This document shows, in pieces, positions 18,202-27,520 of a DNA stretch of 64,000 bases. The notes beneath the pieces are model-generated. The model had not been told where the DNA came from, made no database searches, and worked only from the letters and a program-made list of their open reading frames with translations. The translations under genes and the position numbers were made by a program. Positions within the stretch are counted from its first letter, which is position 1; the number at the start of each line of letters is the position of its first letter. Origin of the DNA: Opitutia bacterium (lineage in GTDB: Bacteria > Verrucomicrobiota > Verrucomicrobiia > Opitutales > UBA953); the NCBI GenBank assembly GCA_003569165.1, contig BGOI01000007.1:1-64000 (forward strand). The letters run 5' to 3'.

Positions 18202-21183
18202 TTACTTGGCTGGCTCGGCGACGACCGGGGTCGGTTCCGTGGGCGCAGCGACTTCGACGGGTTCGCGATAGACCGCACCACCCGGGGACATGAGCGTGGG
18301 GTTCGAGAAGGTCGAGCCAGCGCGCATGCCAGGGTGGCTGCTACGCAGAGTGGCGCCGCCCGGAGAGACGAGGTTGGCCGTCACGAACACCATCAGGCTC
18401 TTCTTCTGGATGCTCTTACCGCTGGAGCGGAAAGCCGCGCCGATGAGCGGAATGGATCCGAGGACCGGGACCTTGTCGTCGATGGTCTTCACTTCTTCGC
18501 GAGTCAGGCCGCCGATGACGACCGTGGCCCCGTCGAAGACCGTGACTTCGGTGGTCACTTCGCGGGTGCTGAAGATCGGCTGGAAGAAGCCAGAGGGCAC
18601 GGAGACGGTCACTCCACCAGAGATAGCGACCGAGGTTCCGCCGTATTCGACAAAGCCTTCGAATTCGGTCACCTTCGGCTTGAGGTTGAGAGCGATCGAA
18701 TCGTCGGCCGCGACGGTCGGGGTGACTTCGAGGGTCACGCCGACTTCCTGGATGGTGAAGTCCTGAGGCGTACCAGCGGTGATTGCCACCGCGGCACCAG
18801 TGGTCGCGCCGCCGTGCCGGCGCCGCCGCCGCTCGTACCGACGTTGGACTGGGTGTCACCATAAGCCTGCGGGTAGCGGAGGAGCTGGGCCACCTTGATG
18901 ACAGCAGTCTTACCGTCGAGGACGGTAAGGCTCGGGGAGGACATCAAGTCGCTGCCGGCGTTCTCTTCGATCGCGCGGATAGCCAGACCTGAGGGTCTCA
19001 GCACCGATGATACCGACGTTAGCGGAATAGCTCTGGTTGGTATTGCCGAGGTTGATGCCTCCCGGGAAGTTCGGAGCAGGCTGCGGAATTGGCGTTAAGC
19101 CCGTCACATTGAGGCTACGCACCGAAGAATTATTGGTGGCGAAGACCGAATTGATCGAGCGGAGATTGGTGGCAGCCCTGGCCGTCGCCGTGGGATCGAC
19201 CTGCGTAGTCACTCCCGCAATCGTCTGTAGGGTCGGGCTCAGGTTCCAGTTCACGCCGAGTTCGTTCAGGATCTTTTGTTCGACTTCCATGAACTTGGCT
19301 TCGATGTGGACCTGCTTGATGTCGGAGTAGCGACGGATGATGTTCTTCACTCGGTCGAGATTCTTGCGGCTCTGGTACACGATGAGGTTGGTACCGTCAT
19401 ACGAGAGGGTGGCCGGGAGTTCGAACGCCACGCCCGAACGGGTGAGGAAGTTCTTGATCGCGACTTCTTCCGGACGCTGGCCATCGCCCGCACCGGCGCC
19501 ACCGGCGGCGGCACCACCAAAGGGGCTGGCGGCACCCGCGCCCGCGGCAGCACCGACGCCACCACCGGCGCCAAGGCCAGTCATCTTCAGCACGGCCGCC
19601 GTGGAGAGCGGGTAGATTTCGGTCTCGAGGAGGCTGTCGCCGGTGTCTTCGCGGACTTCGACGATACCACCGGAGCCGACAGTGAAGCTAAAGCCGACGC
19701 GCTTACAGGTGTAATCAAGAGCCTGGTAGACAGAGACGCCGCGGAGCTGGAGGCTGACCGTAGGATTCTTGTTGGCCGTGTCGATGAGGACGATGTTTAC
19801 GCCCTTCTGGTCCTTGTCGTAGGTAGCGGCCTGAGTCTGCAGCAGGATGAGCGCACGGTCGAGCGGCTGGTCGCGGACGAGGAAGCCCTCGGGGAGCTGG
19901 ATGGACTTCATCTTCTCGATCACCGGGTCGTTACCGTTGGCGGAGTCGACCTTGATGTTTTCGCGATTGAAGACTTCGGGGAGCTTCCAGGTCTCATCGA
20001 GGAGCTCGAGGAGCTTGCCCTTGGTCACGCCACGGTTCCACTGGCCAGAATTTTCCGACAGCATCTGACGGATGCGAATCTGGTAGGCCTTGGATTCGGA
20101 GTTGTTGGGCTGGTACTGGAGGACTTCGCGGTAGGAATCGAGGGCACCCTGATAGTCTCCGTAAAGGTAGCGGGCACGGCCACGGACGAGCAGCTCGTTG
20201 ACCTTGTCGTCCTTGACCCGAAGGCCGGGGGAAGTCTCGTCGACATTGCGGTAGGTCGGATCGTTCCGCTTGGAGGCAAATTCCTTCTGCAGGCGGATGA
20301 CTCGGGCGTCATCGTTGCCCTTGAGTTCGGCGTACTGGGCGATGACCGCGGTGGCCTTGATCATATCGCGGGCTTCGATGGCGACGAGGGCGCGGCGGGC
20401 GAGGGCGGAGCCCTTGGCTTCCTTGATGCGCTCCTTGAGGCCGGCGTTGGAAAGGCTGGCGGTACCGAGAGCGCGATCCGCCGCATCGAGGTCGGCCAGA
20501 GCCTTGTCGATGGACTCAGCCGTTCCCTGACGGATCAGGCTTTCGGCAGAAGAAACCACGTCTCCCTGCTTACCGATCGAGTCGGAGTTGGCGCGGGCGA
20601 GGCGATTAACTTCGGCCTTGGCAGCGGAAGGGCCGCCGGCATCGCGGGCGACACCGACTTCCTGTTTAGCGAGGGAGATGGAGTCGCGAAGAGTCTGGGC
20701 GGCAGGGGTGGTGTTCTCGGCGAGGGCACCAGCGGCGACGTCAAGCTGTTCGAGGGCACCCTTGTGGTCGCCAGCGGCACACTTCTTACGAGCGTCTTCG
20801 ATGACTTTGCTGACCTGGGCGAAGAGCTTCTCATTAGAAGCGGCTTCGTCGGCCGAGACCGCAGGGGCATCGGCCTTAGGCGCGTCGCCCTTGGGGGCGG
20901 AGGCGGCATCGGCGGCCTTCTTGGCGGCTTCGGCTTCGGCGATAGCGGAGTTGACGGAGGCGAGGCCTTCCGTGGCGCCGACATCCTTGGCGTCGATGGC
21001 GAGGATCGCCTCGAACCTGGCCTTGGCGGCCTGCAAGTTGCCTTCATCGCGGGCCTTCAGCGCCTCAGCGAGGAGCTGCGGCTTGCGCGCGGCGCTATCG
21101 CCGTCTTGGGCGATAAGAGAGCCGGCGGCGAGGGCCAGAGCGAGAGCTGCCCAGGCGAGCTGCGAACGGTGGAGATTTTTCAT
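18202..21183 (-). pseudogene. Type IV pilus-type secretin (Amuc_1098-like), with two compensating frameshifts
   Basis: An outer-membrane secretin, about 993 residues if repaired. A signal peptide (1-25) is followed by about 300 residues of TPR-like helices, an STN/AMIN-like domain (LRGVSVYQALDYTCKRVGF), N-domains, a Gly/Ala-rich loop and the secretin core with VTTEVTVFDGATVVIGGLTR and the end signature KVPVLGSIPLIGAAF. The frame is lost at about 18985-18997 (plus coordinates) and restored at about 18804-18812, with the intervening 60 or so residues (SPSLTVLDGKTAVIKVAQLL) open in another frame. The two shifts cancel, so one extra and one missing base are likely errors or a conservatively altered segment. 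Last gene of the five-gene operon. Confidence 0.78.
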
Positions 21184-21202
21184 GGGGTGGTTGCGTTAAA
21201 AA

Positions 21203-22138
21203 TTATTGCTTGGGGGTGGTTGCCTTGGTGGCGGGAGAGGGGGTCTTCGGCTTGACGACGGGAGGCGGAGGAGCCGGGACGGTAAGCGTCTGCGGATCAG
21301 AGGTAAGTTTCTTCGGCTTCTTGGGGTTAAGAGCGAAGGTTTTGTCAAAACTCACGCTCTTGTTAGGCAAGTCAATGTCTTTGACCACGTATTGGGCCCC
21401 ATTGTAGGTAAACTTATCCCCAACGGCGTGCAGCGTGAAGGTCCAAGTCGGGTCGGAAGTGGAACTGATGATAATGTCCGTGCGCGCGGTAAATTCCGTC
21501 GGCTTTTCGTCGTTGATTTCGACGATCTGACCGAATTGGCGGTCATCGACCGTCAAGAGGTTACGGGTGAACGGGATGCCGTCGGCATCCTTACCTTTGA
21601 CGACCTTATAGGACTTGAGGGTGAGGTAAGGGGCGTCGGCGATGGGCAGGTTCAGCTTACAATCGTCGAGGTATTGCTTCGTCTTCACGTTTTTCAGGGA
21701 GAAGAGGCGTTCTTCCTCTTTCTTGCCAGGTCCCAGTGTGGACTGGATGAGCATGAAGGTGTAGGTCGGGTGCCCAGCCGAAACCAGTGCGATACCAAAC
21801 GGAGGCATCTCCTCGGCCTTGCGGCTCCGCGGAACGTACTCCTTGATCGCCGAATCCCAAACGACGTCGATCGTCGTGAAGAGGTCGTAATCCCAATTGT
21901 CGTCATTCTCTTCCGGCGTTGGCCAATCCAGGACGTTGTCCTCCAGAGAGGCACGAGGGGTAGACGGGTAGGCTTCACCACGAGGGGCGGCTTCCTTGAG
22001 CAGCGTGATGGCGGCGGCCTTGCCAGCCTCATCGGGGACGACGGGCGCCACCAGGCCCGGAGTGAGAACCACCACGGCCCCGGCGACGAGCAGGAGCGCA
22101 CCGAGGATGACGAGGATGATGTCCTTGCGAGAATTCAT
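21203..22138 (-). CDS. Amuc_1099-like membrane-anchored pilus-locus protein
   Basis: A 311-residue protein with one N-terminal membrane helix (about 8-30), a mixed globular domain and a Pro/Thr/Lys-rich C-terminal tail. The sequence alone is not familiar to me; the name comes from its position between the PilO-like gene and the secretin, where Akkermansia has Amuc_1099. Two repeats of a strand-rich segment are suggested (FSLKNVKTKQYLDDCKL and FTLHAVGDKFTYNGAQY). It may take the place of PilP as the link from the inner-membrane complex to the secretin. Confidence 0.6.
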   Translation of the reverse strand: MNSRKDIILVILGALLLVAGAVVVLTPGLVAPVVPDEAGKAAAITLLKEAAPRGEAYPSTPRASLEDNVLDWPTPEENDDNWDYDLFTTIDVVWDSAIKEYVPRSRKAEEMPPFGIALVSAGHPTYTFMLIQSTLGPGKKEEERLFSLKNVKTKQYLDDCKLNLPIADAPYLTLKSYKVVKGKDADGIPFTRNLLTVDDRQFGQIVEINDEKPTEFTARTDIIISSTSDPTWTFTLHAVGDKFTYNGAQYVVKDIDLPNKSVSFDKTFALNPKKPKKLTSDPQTLTVPAPPPPVVKPKTPSPATKATTPKQ

Positions 22139-22150
22139 GGCCGGGATGCT

Positions 22151-23260
22151 TTATTTCTTGGGTTCACCCTCGGCGCTAACCGCAGGCTTCTCCTCGGGGA
22201 TGGAAAGATAGTCGATTTGCACGACAAAGGAAGAGAGCTTGCGAGGCACGACGAGGACGCGCTGATCCACCAGAGAAGCGGCTGGCTTGGAGCCGCTGAC
22301 CGCAACAGGTTCTTCGGCTCCGAAAAAGCCGCCGAGCGCGGACGGGGCGGCGGCGACAGAAGCGGCAGACCCTGGCAGCGCGGCCGGGGCGACGCTGCTG
22401 GCAAGCAACTTCTCGAAATCCTTGGGCGCCAAACCGACGTCAATCGTCGTGATGGCGACCGGGCGGCCAGAGTTGCGAATCTTGTTCACGAACGTGCGAA
22501 GGGTCGGCGTGTAAGCGACGAAACGGACGCGAAAGGAAAGCGAGTCGACCAATCCATTACGGTCGAAGGTCCGGGAAGGAAGGAACTCGTCGATTTCGTT
22601 CTTAGAGCCGTCCGCGTCGGGGGCGTAGCTTCCGGCGCCAGGCTTACCTTCGGGAATCAGGACGAATGTCTCAATGGGCTCGCGGTCGACGGACTCGATG
22701 AGCAAGGGAGAGCCGGCCGGGCGGGATTCGGCGAGCTGACGAACGATGAAGTCGATGATCTGGCGCTGCTGGTCGACCTTCTGGAAATCGCGTTTCGGAG
22801 AGGTGCCTTGATTGTGGATGTAGCGATAGAAGCCGAAGGCGGTCGGATCGTTCGGCATCAACTTGATACCCTGGTCGGCAGCAAGCTTACGCCAGCCGTC
22901 GACGGACTCACGCAGGAGCGCGCTGAGTTCGGCGGAATTAGCCGAAGCCTTGCCCTTGATGACGAGATCGGGATTGCCGGCAATCGCGGCGCGGAGCGAG
23001 GAGAGATGCGCCTCGAGCTCCTTGACATCGGCGGCCGCCGCTTCGACGTTCTTATCATTGAGCGAGACGGACGCGGCTCCGGGCACGAAGGAGTGGCCGT
23101 TGAGCAGAGCGAGCTGATCTCTGCGGGCTCGGGCCAAATCAAGGGCGGACTTGGTGCTGCCTTGGTAGGCGAGGAAAGCCAAGGCGCAGCCGACGATGAA
23201 CAGCGTGGCGATCGCGATGAGCGCGAGGTTGAAGCCGAGGTTTTTCTTAAAATTCTGCAT
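22151..23260 (-). CDS. PilO-like inner-membrane alignment protein (Amuc_1100-like)
   Basis: A 369-residue bitopic protein: a short cytoplasmic start, a membrane helix (about residues 10-32), a coiled coil (about 35-95) and a ferredoxin-like periplasmic domain with the pattern RTFVNKIRNSGRPVAITTID near residue 235. This is the architecture of PilO/GspM and of Amuc_1100 of Akkermansia, encoded at the same place. Predicted partner of the PilM-PilN fusion encoded just upstream, with three bases between the genes. Confidence 0.65.
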   Translation of the reverse strand: MQNFKKNLGFNLALIAIATLFIVGCALAFLAYQGSTKSALDLARARRDQLALLNGHSFVPGAASVSLNDKNVEAAAADVKELEAHLSSLRAAIAGNPDLVIKGKASANSAELSALLRESVDGWRKLAADQGIKLMPNDPTAFGFYRYIHNQGTSPKRDFQKVDQQRQIIDFIVRQLAESRPAGSPLLIESVDREPIETFVLIPEGKPGAGSYAPDADGSKNEIDEFLPSRTFDRNGLVDSLSFRVRFVAYTPTLRTFVNKIRNSGRPVAITTIDVGLAPKDFEKLLASSVAPAALPGSAASVAAAPSALGGFFGAEEPVAVSGSKPAASLVDQRVLVVPRKLSSFVVQIDYLSIPEEKPAVSAEGEPKK

Positions 23261-23263
23261 GGC

Positions 23264-24994
23264 TTAGAGGGCCTTGTCCTTGTGGATGACGAGGGTGAGG
23301 GTCGCCTTGGGCGTCATCCGGATTTCCGTCTTATTGTCGGCGGCCTTGATGGTCTGCTCGGTGACGACGATCTCGTTCTCCGGGACGGCGCTGACATAGG
23401 GAGACTTGCGGACGACCTCAAGCAAACGGCCGATGGCCGCTTTTTCCGACTGCGATTTGTACTGCTTAACATCGAAGGGCACTTCGGCGAAAAGGAAGCG
23501 GACGGAGAGCATGACCTTGGTCACCACGACCGGCGCGGGCGCGGGCTGTCCTTCGACGGCCGGAGCGGCGGGAAGGGTCTCGTACTTCACGTGCATCTCT
23601 TCGATCCAAGTGTTCTTGAGTGTGCCGACGCGGGACTGGAGATCACCAAGGAAGGCCGGCCAGTTGGAACGATTGAGGACGACCTGTTCGATCTCCTTGG
23701 TCTTGGCGGCGAGTTCGGCGGCCTTTGTGCGGGACTCTTCAATCGCGTTACGACGGACGGTGAGTTCGGTCTGACGGGCTTTGACGATGCTGGCTTGGGC
23801 TTGATTCCAGCCCTCGGCGGAGGCGAAGGCGAGCCAGACGCAGAAAGGAGCGGCAGCGGCAAGCAGCGCGGCGACGACCAGGCGGGGCTTACGTGCATCG
23901 AAGGCCTGCTGGGAAGCGATGTCGCGCGGGATCAGGTTCACCCCGATAGGCTGCGGCAAGGTGAGGCGCGCTGCTTCGCCGATCACTTCCGTGATCTGAT
24001 ACTTAGCACGCGCGAGCTGCTCTGCGTTGGTACCGGCTCCCAGGGTGATGACCGAGGAGGGGTCGAAAACTTCGACCGGGAGGCGCAACGTCTCGCAGAG
24101 CTGTTCGGAAAGGCCAGGAACCTGAGAACCGCGACCCGTGATCAGGATGCGGGCGGGCTGGCGGCCGTTGGCGCCACGGCGAACATTGATCAGTCGACGA
24201 TTGATGTCCTGCGCGAGACGCCGGATGAAAGTCTGCGAGTTGGCCTGCAGGATGGCGACCTGCGGATCGGACTCGGTCAGCTGGACGATGCCGGTGAAAT
24301 ATCCCACCTTGATGGCTTCGGAGACCGCGAAAGGTTGACCCGTATTATCGGAGACGCCCTGCGTGAGGAGGTTGCCGCCGATGTTGGTGGCCGACTGGAT
24401 GTTCACGCCGCTAGGGCCGACGAAACTGAGCGTGGTCGAACGGGCGCCGACGTTGATGATGAGGACTTCCTCGGCGCCGGAACCGCCAGCGAGACGGAAC
24501 GCCTGGCTGTCGAGCAACGGGGCGGCCTGAATCGACATCGGACGCAGTCCGGTTGAAGTGACCATGTTCGCGATCTTAGTCGCGATCTCGGTGCGCAGGG
24601 CGAAGAGAAGGACTTCCGCTTCGACGCCGTCGGAGGCCATCAGCTGGCTGTCCCAAATGACTTCGTTCAGCGGATAAGGGATAGCGTTCTGAGCCTCGAA
24701 GGCGACAATCTGGGCCTGACGGGCACGTTCGACCTGTGGGACCTTAAGTGGCTTCTGTAAGAGCAGAAAAGCGGGAGCGATGACGGAGACGCGGCCCTTG
24801 AGCTCGTGGGCATTGACCAGACTCGCTAAGGCGGCGATCGCCGCGTTCAACCACTCGTCGTCGCCGGTCAGGCCGGGGGCGATTTCTTCGACAAAGAACT
24901 GCTCAAGTACCAAGCTGCCCGCTTCGACGGAGAACTGGGACACCGAGACATTCGAAGCGGCGAGATTGACGATAGTTGCCTTCTTCTGGCTCAT
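23264..24994 (-). CDS. pilM: PilM-PilN fusion protein (Amuc_1101-like)
   Basis: A 576-residue fusion. Residues 1-345 form an actin-like PilM domain, with the ATPase-fold segments IINVGARSTTLSFV and ILITGRGSQVPGLSEQLC. A PilN-type start then appears (IGVNLIPRDIASQQAFDARK), which in PilN precedes the membrane helix, here at about 363-385; a coiled coil (395-430) and a PilN-like periplasmic domain follow. Separate PilM and PilN proteins normally meet through exactly that IGVNLIP peptide, so the fusion makes the contact permanent. Encoded between the Amuc_1102-like and PilO-like genes. Confidence 0.75.
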   Translation of the reverse strand: MSQKKATIVNLAASNVSVSQFSVEAGSLVLEQFFVEEIAPGLTGDDEWLNAAIAALASLVNAHELKGRVSVIAPAFLLLQKPLKVPQVERARQAQIVAFEAQNAIPYPLNEVIWDSQLMASDGVEAEVLLFALRTEIATKIANMVTSTGLRPMSIQAAPLLDSQAFRLAGGSGAEEVLIINVGARSTTLSFVGPSGVNIQSATNIGGNLLTQGVSDNTGQPFAVSEAIKVGYFTGIVQLTESDPQVAILQANSQTFIRRLAQDINRRLINVRRGANGRQPARILITGRGSQVPGLSEQLCETLRLPVEVFDPSSVITLGAGTNAEQLARAKYQITEVIGEAARLTLPQPIGVNLIPRDIASQQAFDARKPRLVVAALLAAAAPFCVWLAFASAEGWNQAQASIVKARQTELTVRRNAIEESRTKAAELAAKTKEIEQVVLNRSNWPAFLGDLQSRVGTLKNTWIEEMHVKYETLPAAPAVEGQPAPAPVVVTKVMLSVRFLFAEVPFDVKQYKSQSEKAAIGRLLEVVRKSPYVSAVPENEIVVTEQTIKAADNKTEIRMTPKATLTLVIHKDKAL

Positions 24995-25018
24995 ACAAAA
25001 ACAGGGAGGGAGGGGGGA

Positions 25019-25735
25019 TTAGCGGGACCCGTCTTCCCGGATGAACTCGGGGGAAGGCGAACCCTGCGGCAAAGCGTCGAAGATGGCGTAAGGCACCAGG
25101 AACTGCGGGCGAAGCATGCCGGTATTGGCGTTGGCGCCTCGGTCCGCGAGGTCACGGGCACCGTCGAAGTCCTTCTTCGTGACAAACTGCTTGTGCACGG
25201 CGCCCAGCATGTCCGGATTCAGGCGACCGGCTTCATTGAAGAGAGGGACTTCCGTGCCAGCGACGTCGAGCTGCACATAGTAATAGTCAGGCTGCATCTT
25301 GAGGCGGTCACGCTTCACGATATCGCCAGGCAGGTAGAAGTAGACGGAACGGGGAGAACCGATTTCAAGGGTCAGCACGGTCGCCGAGGAGCGGTAGTAG
25401 GAAAACTCGGTCGCATCCTTGGCCGTAAGTGGCTTGAAGATCTGGGTCACGGTCACCTTGACCTTGTCCACCCACATCTTGTTGGCGGCCCGCTTGGTGG
25501 CCTGCTCGGCCGGAGTGACCTTAGTCTCGGGATTGAAATTGGCCTGAAGTTCGACCTGCATCCGAATCCAGTCATTCTTCTGTCCGCCGATCTTGACCGG
25601 GTCGAAGTGAACCGAGCGCACAATAACCGGGCTTTTGCCAGCGTTACCAGCCGCCGTGGGCGCCTGAGCGGAAACGAGGGGTACGGACAGGCAAAAAGCC
25701 ATTAGGCTGGCAAAAACAGCACGTGCTTGGGGCAT
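25019..25735 (-). CDS. Amuc_1102-like secreted pilus-locus protein
   Basis: A 238-residue exported protein. The ATG at 25735 is preferred over longer options because it gives a clean signal peptide (about residues 1-23, cleavage after VSA). The mature part looks like a beta-sandwich (SPVIVRSVHFDPVKIGGQKN and SVYFYLPGDIVKRDRLKM) and ends in a helical tail. No motif gives a function; the name reflects position as first gene of the locus, 25 bases upstream of pilM. It is divergent from the zinc transporter. Confidence 0.6.
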   Translation of the reverse strand: MPQARAVFASLMAFCLSVPLVSAQAPTAAGNAGKSPVIVRSVHFDPVKIGGQKNDWIRMQVELQANFNPETKVTPAEQATKRAANKMWVDKVKVTVTQIFKPLTAKDATEFSYYRSSATVLTLEIGSPRSVYFYLPGDIVKRDRLKMQPDYYYVQLDVAGTEVPLFNEAGRLNPDMLGAVHKQFVTKKDFDGARDLADRGANANTGMLRPQFLVPYAIFDALPQGSPSPEFIREDGSR

Positions 25736-25808
25736 GGGGAGGCAAAATCTGTTGCGTGTGGTGGGCTTAGGCAAACGCAAAAACTGGCAGGCCGGGAACA
25801 TTTGTTAA

Positions 25809-25825
25809 ATGCAAACTTCTTGCAT
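25809..25825. promoter_or_regulatory. Perfect palindrome upstream of the zinc transporter; candidate metal-regulator operator
   Basis: ATGCAA (25809-25814), ACTTC, TTGCAT (25820-25825): a perfect 6-5-6 inverted repeat in the 121-base gap between the divergent pilus locus and znuA, 31 bases before the znuA start. Zur- and MntR-type repressors bind such palindromes at transporter promoters; assignment to a regulator is inference. Confidence 0.45.
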
Positions 25826-25856
25826 CTGGCGCCGAGCCCTGCGAGTCTGGATTTAA

Positions 25857-26738
25857 GTGCTTCGTCTTCTTGCAGCCTTGATCATCTCCGCGACTCCCTG
25901 GTTCGGCGGGCAGGCCCATGCGCAAGAAAAACCGGTCGTCGTGTCCAGCTTCAGCGTCGTTGAAGAATGGGTTCAAGTCATTGGTGGTAAAGGGCTTGAA
26001 TCAATAAGTATCATTCCACGCCGGAGCGAGGCGCACGGGTTCCAGCTCAGCCCCCGCCACGCGAAAGACCTGCGTCGGGCGTCTTTAATCGTCGCGATGA
26101 GCCCGGAGTTTGAGCCCTGGCTCGCCGCCTGGGCCAAAGCCAATGGGCGCTCCGACTCGATTCTCTGGCTGCATGGGGGATCCGGTGCCCACGCGGAGCA
26201 CGATTGCGCCGATATCCCCCACGCCTGGACTGACCCCATCGAAGTCAAAAAGATGGTGAAAGTGCTCGCTGAAAGGCTGAACCAAATCGAAGGGGGTTTA
26301 AATACACAAATTGCTTATGAACAGTATCTTAAAGAGATAAACTCCGTAGATAAAGAGCTGAGCCAGCTGTTCCAGCAAATCGCTCCGGATAAAAGGGTCT
26401 TTATTTCTCATCACGCCAACCTCGGGCAGTTCGCCAAGCACTTCGGGCTAACCGTTGCCGGCACGATCATCGCGAGCGGGTCCGGGGAATCCGCTGATCC
26501 TTCCGCCCGCCATTTTTCCGGGCTGCTCGCCTTGATCCGAAAACAGAAAATTCACGTCATCGTCACCGACAAAGGGCAGAGCGATGCCTTTGCCCGGAGG
26601 TTGACCGAAGACGCCGGCCTCCCTCCCCCACTCTCCCTCTCCTTTGAATACCTCGAGCCGATCGGTCAACCCGGTGACACCTGGACCTCGATGATGCTCA
26701 CCAACGGCAAACGACTTCATGAGGCCCTGCTGAAATGA
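25857..26738 (+). CDS. znuA: Zinc/manganese ABC transporter, substrate-binding protein
   Basis: Periplasmic cluster A-I metal-binding protein, 293 residues. The GTG at 25857 gives a signal peptide (1-22, cleavage after AHA). Candidate metal ligands are His54 in EAHGF, HAW near residue 122, HH in FISHHANLGQFAKHFG and an acidic residue in the C-terminal lobe. The usual long His-rich loop is reduced to HGGSGAHAEHDCADIPHAW. Zinc rather than manganese is suggested by the His-rich tail of the ATPase and the neighbouring palindrome, but the metal is not proven. Overlaps znuC by four bases. Confidence 0.82.
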   Translation: MLRLLAALIISATPWFGGQAHAQEKPVVVSSFSVVEEWVQVIGGKGLESISIIPRRSEAHGFQLSPRHAKDLRRASLIVAMSPEFEPWLAAWAKANGRSDSILWLHGGSGAHAEHDCADIPHAWTDPIEVKKMVKVLAERLNQIEGGLNTQIAYEQYLKEINSVDKELSQLFQQIAPDKRVFISHHANLGQFAKHFGLTVAGTIIASGSGESADPSARHFSGLLALIRKQKIHVIVTDKGQSDAFARRLTEDAGLPPPLSLSFEYLEPIGQPGDTWTSMMLTNGKRLHEALLK

Positions 26739-27520
26739 GCCGCATCATCACCGCGCTCTCCCGCCACCTCGGCGAGGCGGCCTTCTCCATCCTGCCCTCC
26801 ATCCCTTATGCGCAGAAGGAGCTGAACGGCTGCCCGGGCATCGCCGTCTCAGCCAAGCAACTCTCCGCGGCTGCCCGCCTCGACGGACCAGTCGCCTTCC
26901 ATGACGCGACCTTTGAAATTCCCTGCGGCTGCCGGACCGCACTCATCGGCCCCAACGGCTCCGGCAAATCCACCCTCCTCCGCGTGCTCGCTGGACTCAC
27001 GCCGATTCGCTCGGGCGAAGTGCTGGTCGCCGGCGAATCTCCGCGCCTCGGCCGCAGCCGCCTCGCCTACCTCGCCCAGCGGCCCCACCTCACCGAACTC
27101 TTTCCCCTCAAGCTTCGCCGGCTGGTTCAGATGGGCACCTACGCCCACCATGGTTGGTTCGAGGAATGCCGTCATGGCGACGAAGTCATCGATCGCGCGC
27201 TCACGCGTCTCGGCCTGGCCGATCTCGCGGAGCGCCCAGTCCACACATTGTCCGGAGGCCAATTACAACGTGCGCTCATCGCCCGCGCTGTCGTCCAAGG
27301 CGCCGAGATCCTCCTGCTCGACGAGCCGTATGCGGCCCTCGATCAGCCGAGCCGCGAGATCATCGACCGTTTCCTCTTCGAAGAAGGCTCGGCCTTCACC
27401 GTCGTGATGGCCACGCACGACCCCGCCGACCTCGGCCGCTTCGATCGCATCCTTGAGATGCGTGATGGCGCCGTCTCCACTCGGCACGCCTGCTCCGGCC
27501 ACGACCACCGCCATGCTTGA
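26735..27520 (+). CDS. znuC: Zinc/manganese ABC transporter, ATP-binding protein
   Basis: ATPase of the metal importer, 261 residues. Walker A is GPNGSGKST, the Q-loop YLAQRP, the signature LSGGQLQR, Walker B ILLLDEP and the switch His is in MATHDP. There are about 40 extra residues before the nucleotide-binding domain, and the C-terminus is His-rich (HACSGHDHRHA), which could bind metal. The start is the ATG in ATGA overlapping znuA; a later in-frame start is not excluded. Confidence 0.9.
   Translation: MSRIITALSRHLGEAAFSILPSIPYAQKELNGCPGIAVSAKQLSAAARLDGPVAFHDATFEIPCGCRTALIGPNGSGKSTLLRVLAGLTPIRSGEVLVAGESPRLGRSRLAYLAQRPHLTELFPLKLRRLVQMGTYAHHGWFEECRHGDEVIDRALTRLGLADLAERPVHTLSGGQLQRALIARAVVQGAEILLLDEPYAALDQPSREIIDRFLFEEGSAFTVVMATHDPADLGRFDRILEMRDGAVSTRHACSGHDHRHA

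Noticed and set aside
19276-21255. A 659-codon plus-strand open frame opposite the secretin
   Set aside because: Shadow frame of GC-rich codons; low-complexity Gly/Val/Asp/Leu product and no start context, while the secretin is recognisable on the other strand.
21206-24556. A very long open frame (over 1100 codons) on the plus strand opposite the pilus genes
   Set aside because: It is the mirror of strongly codon-biased minus-strand genes: Asp/Glu/Gly/Leu/Arg-rich with no domain pattern, and the minus strand has clear PilM/PilO products.
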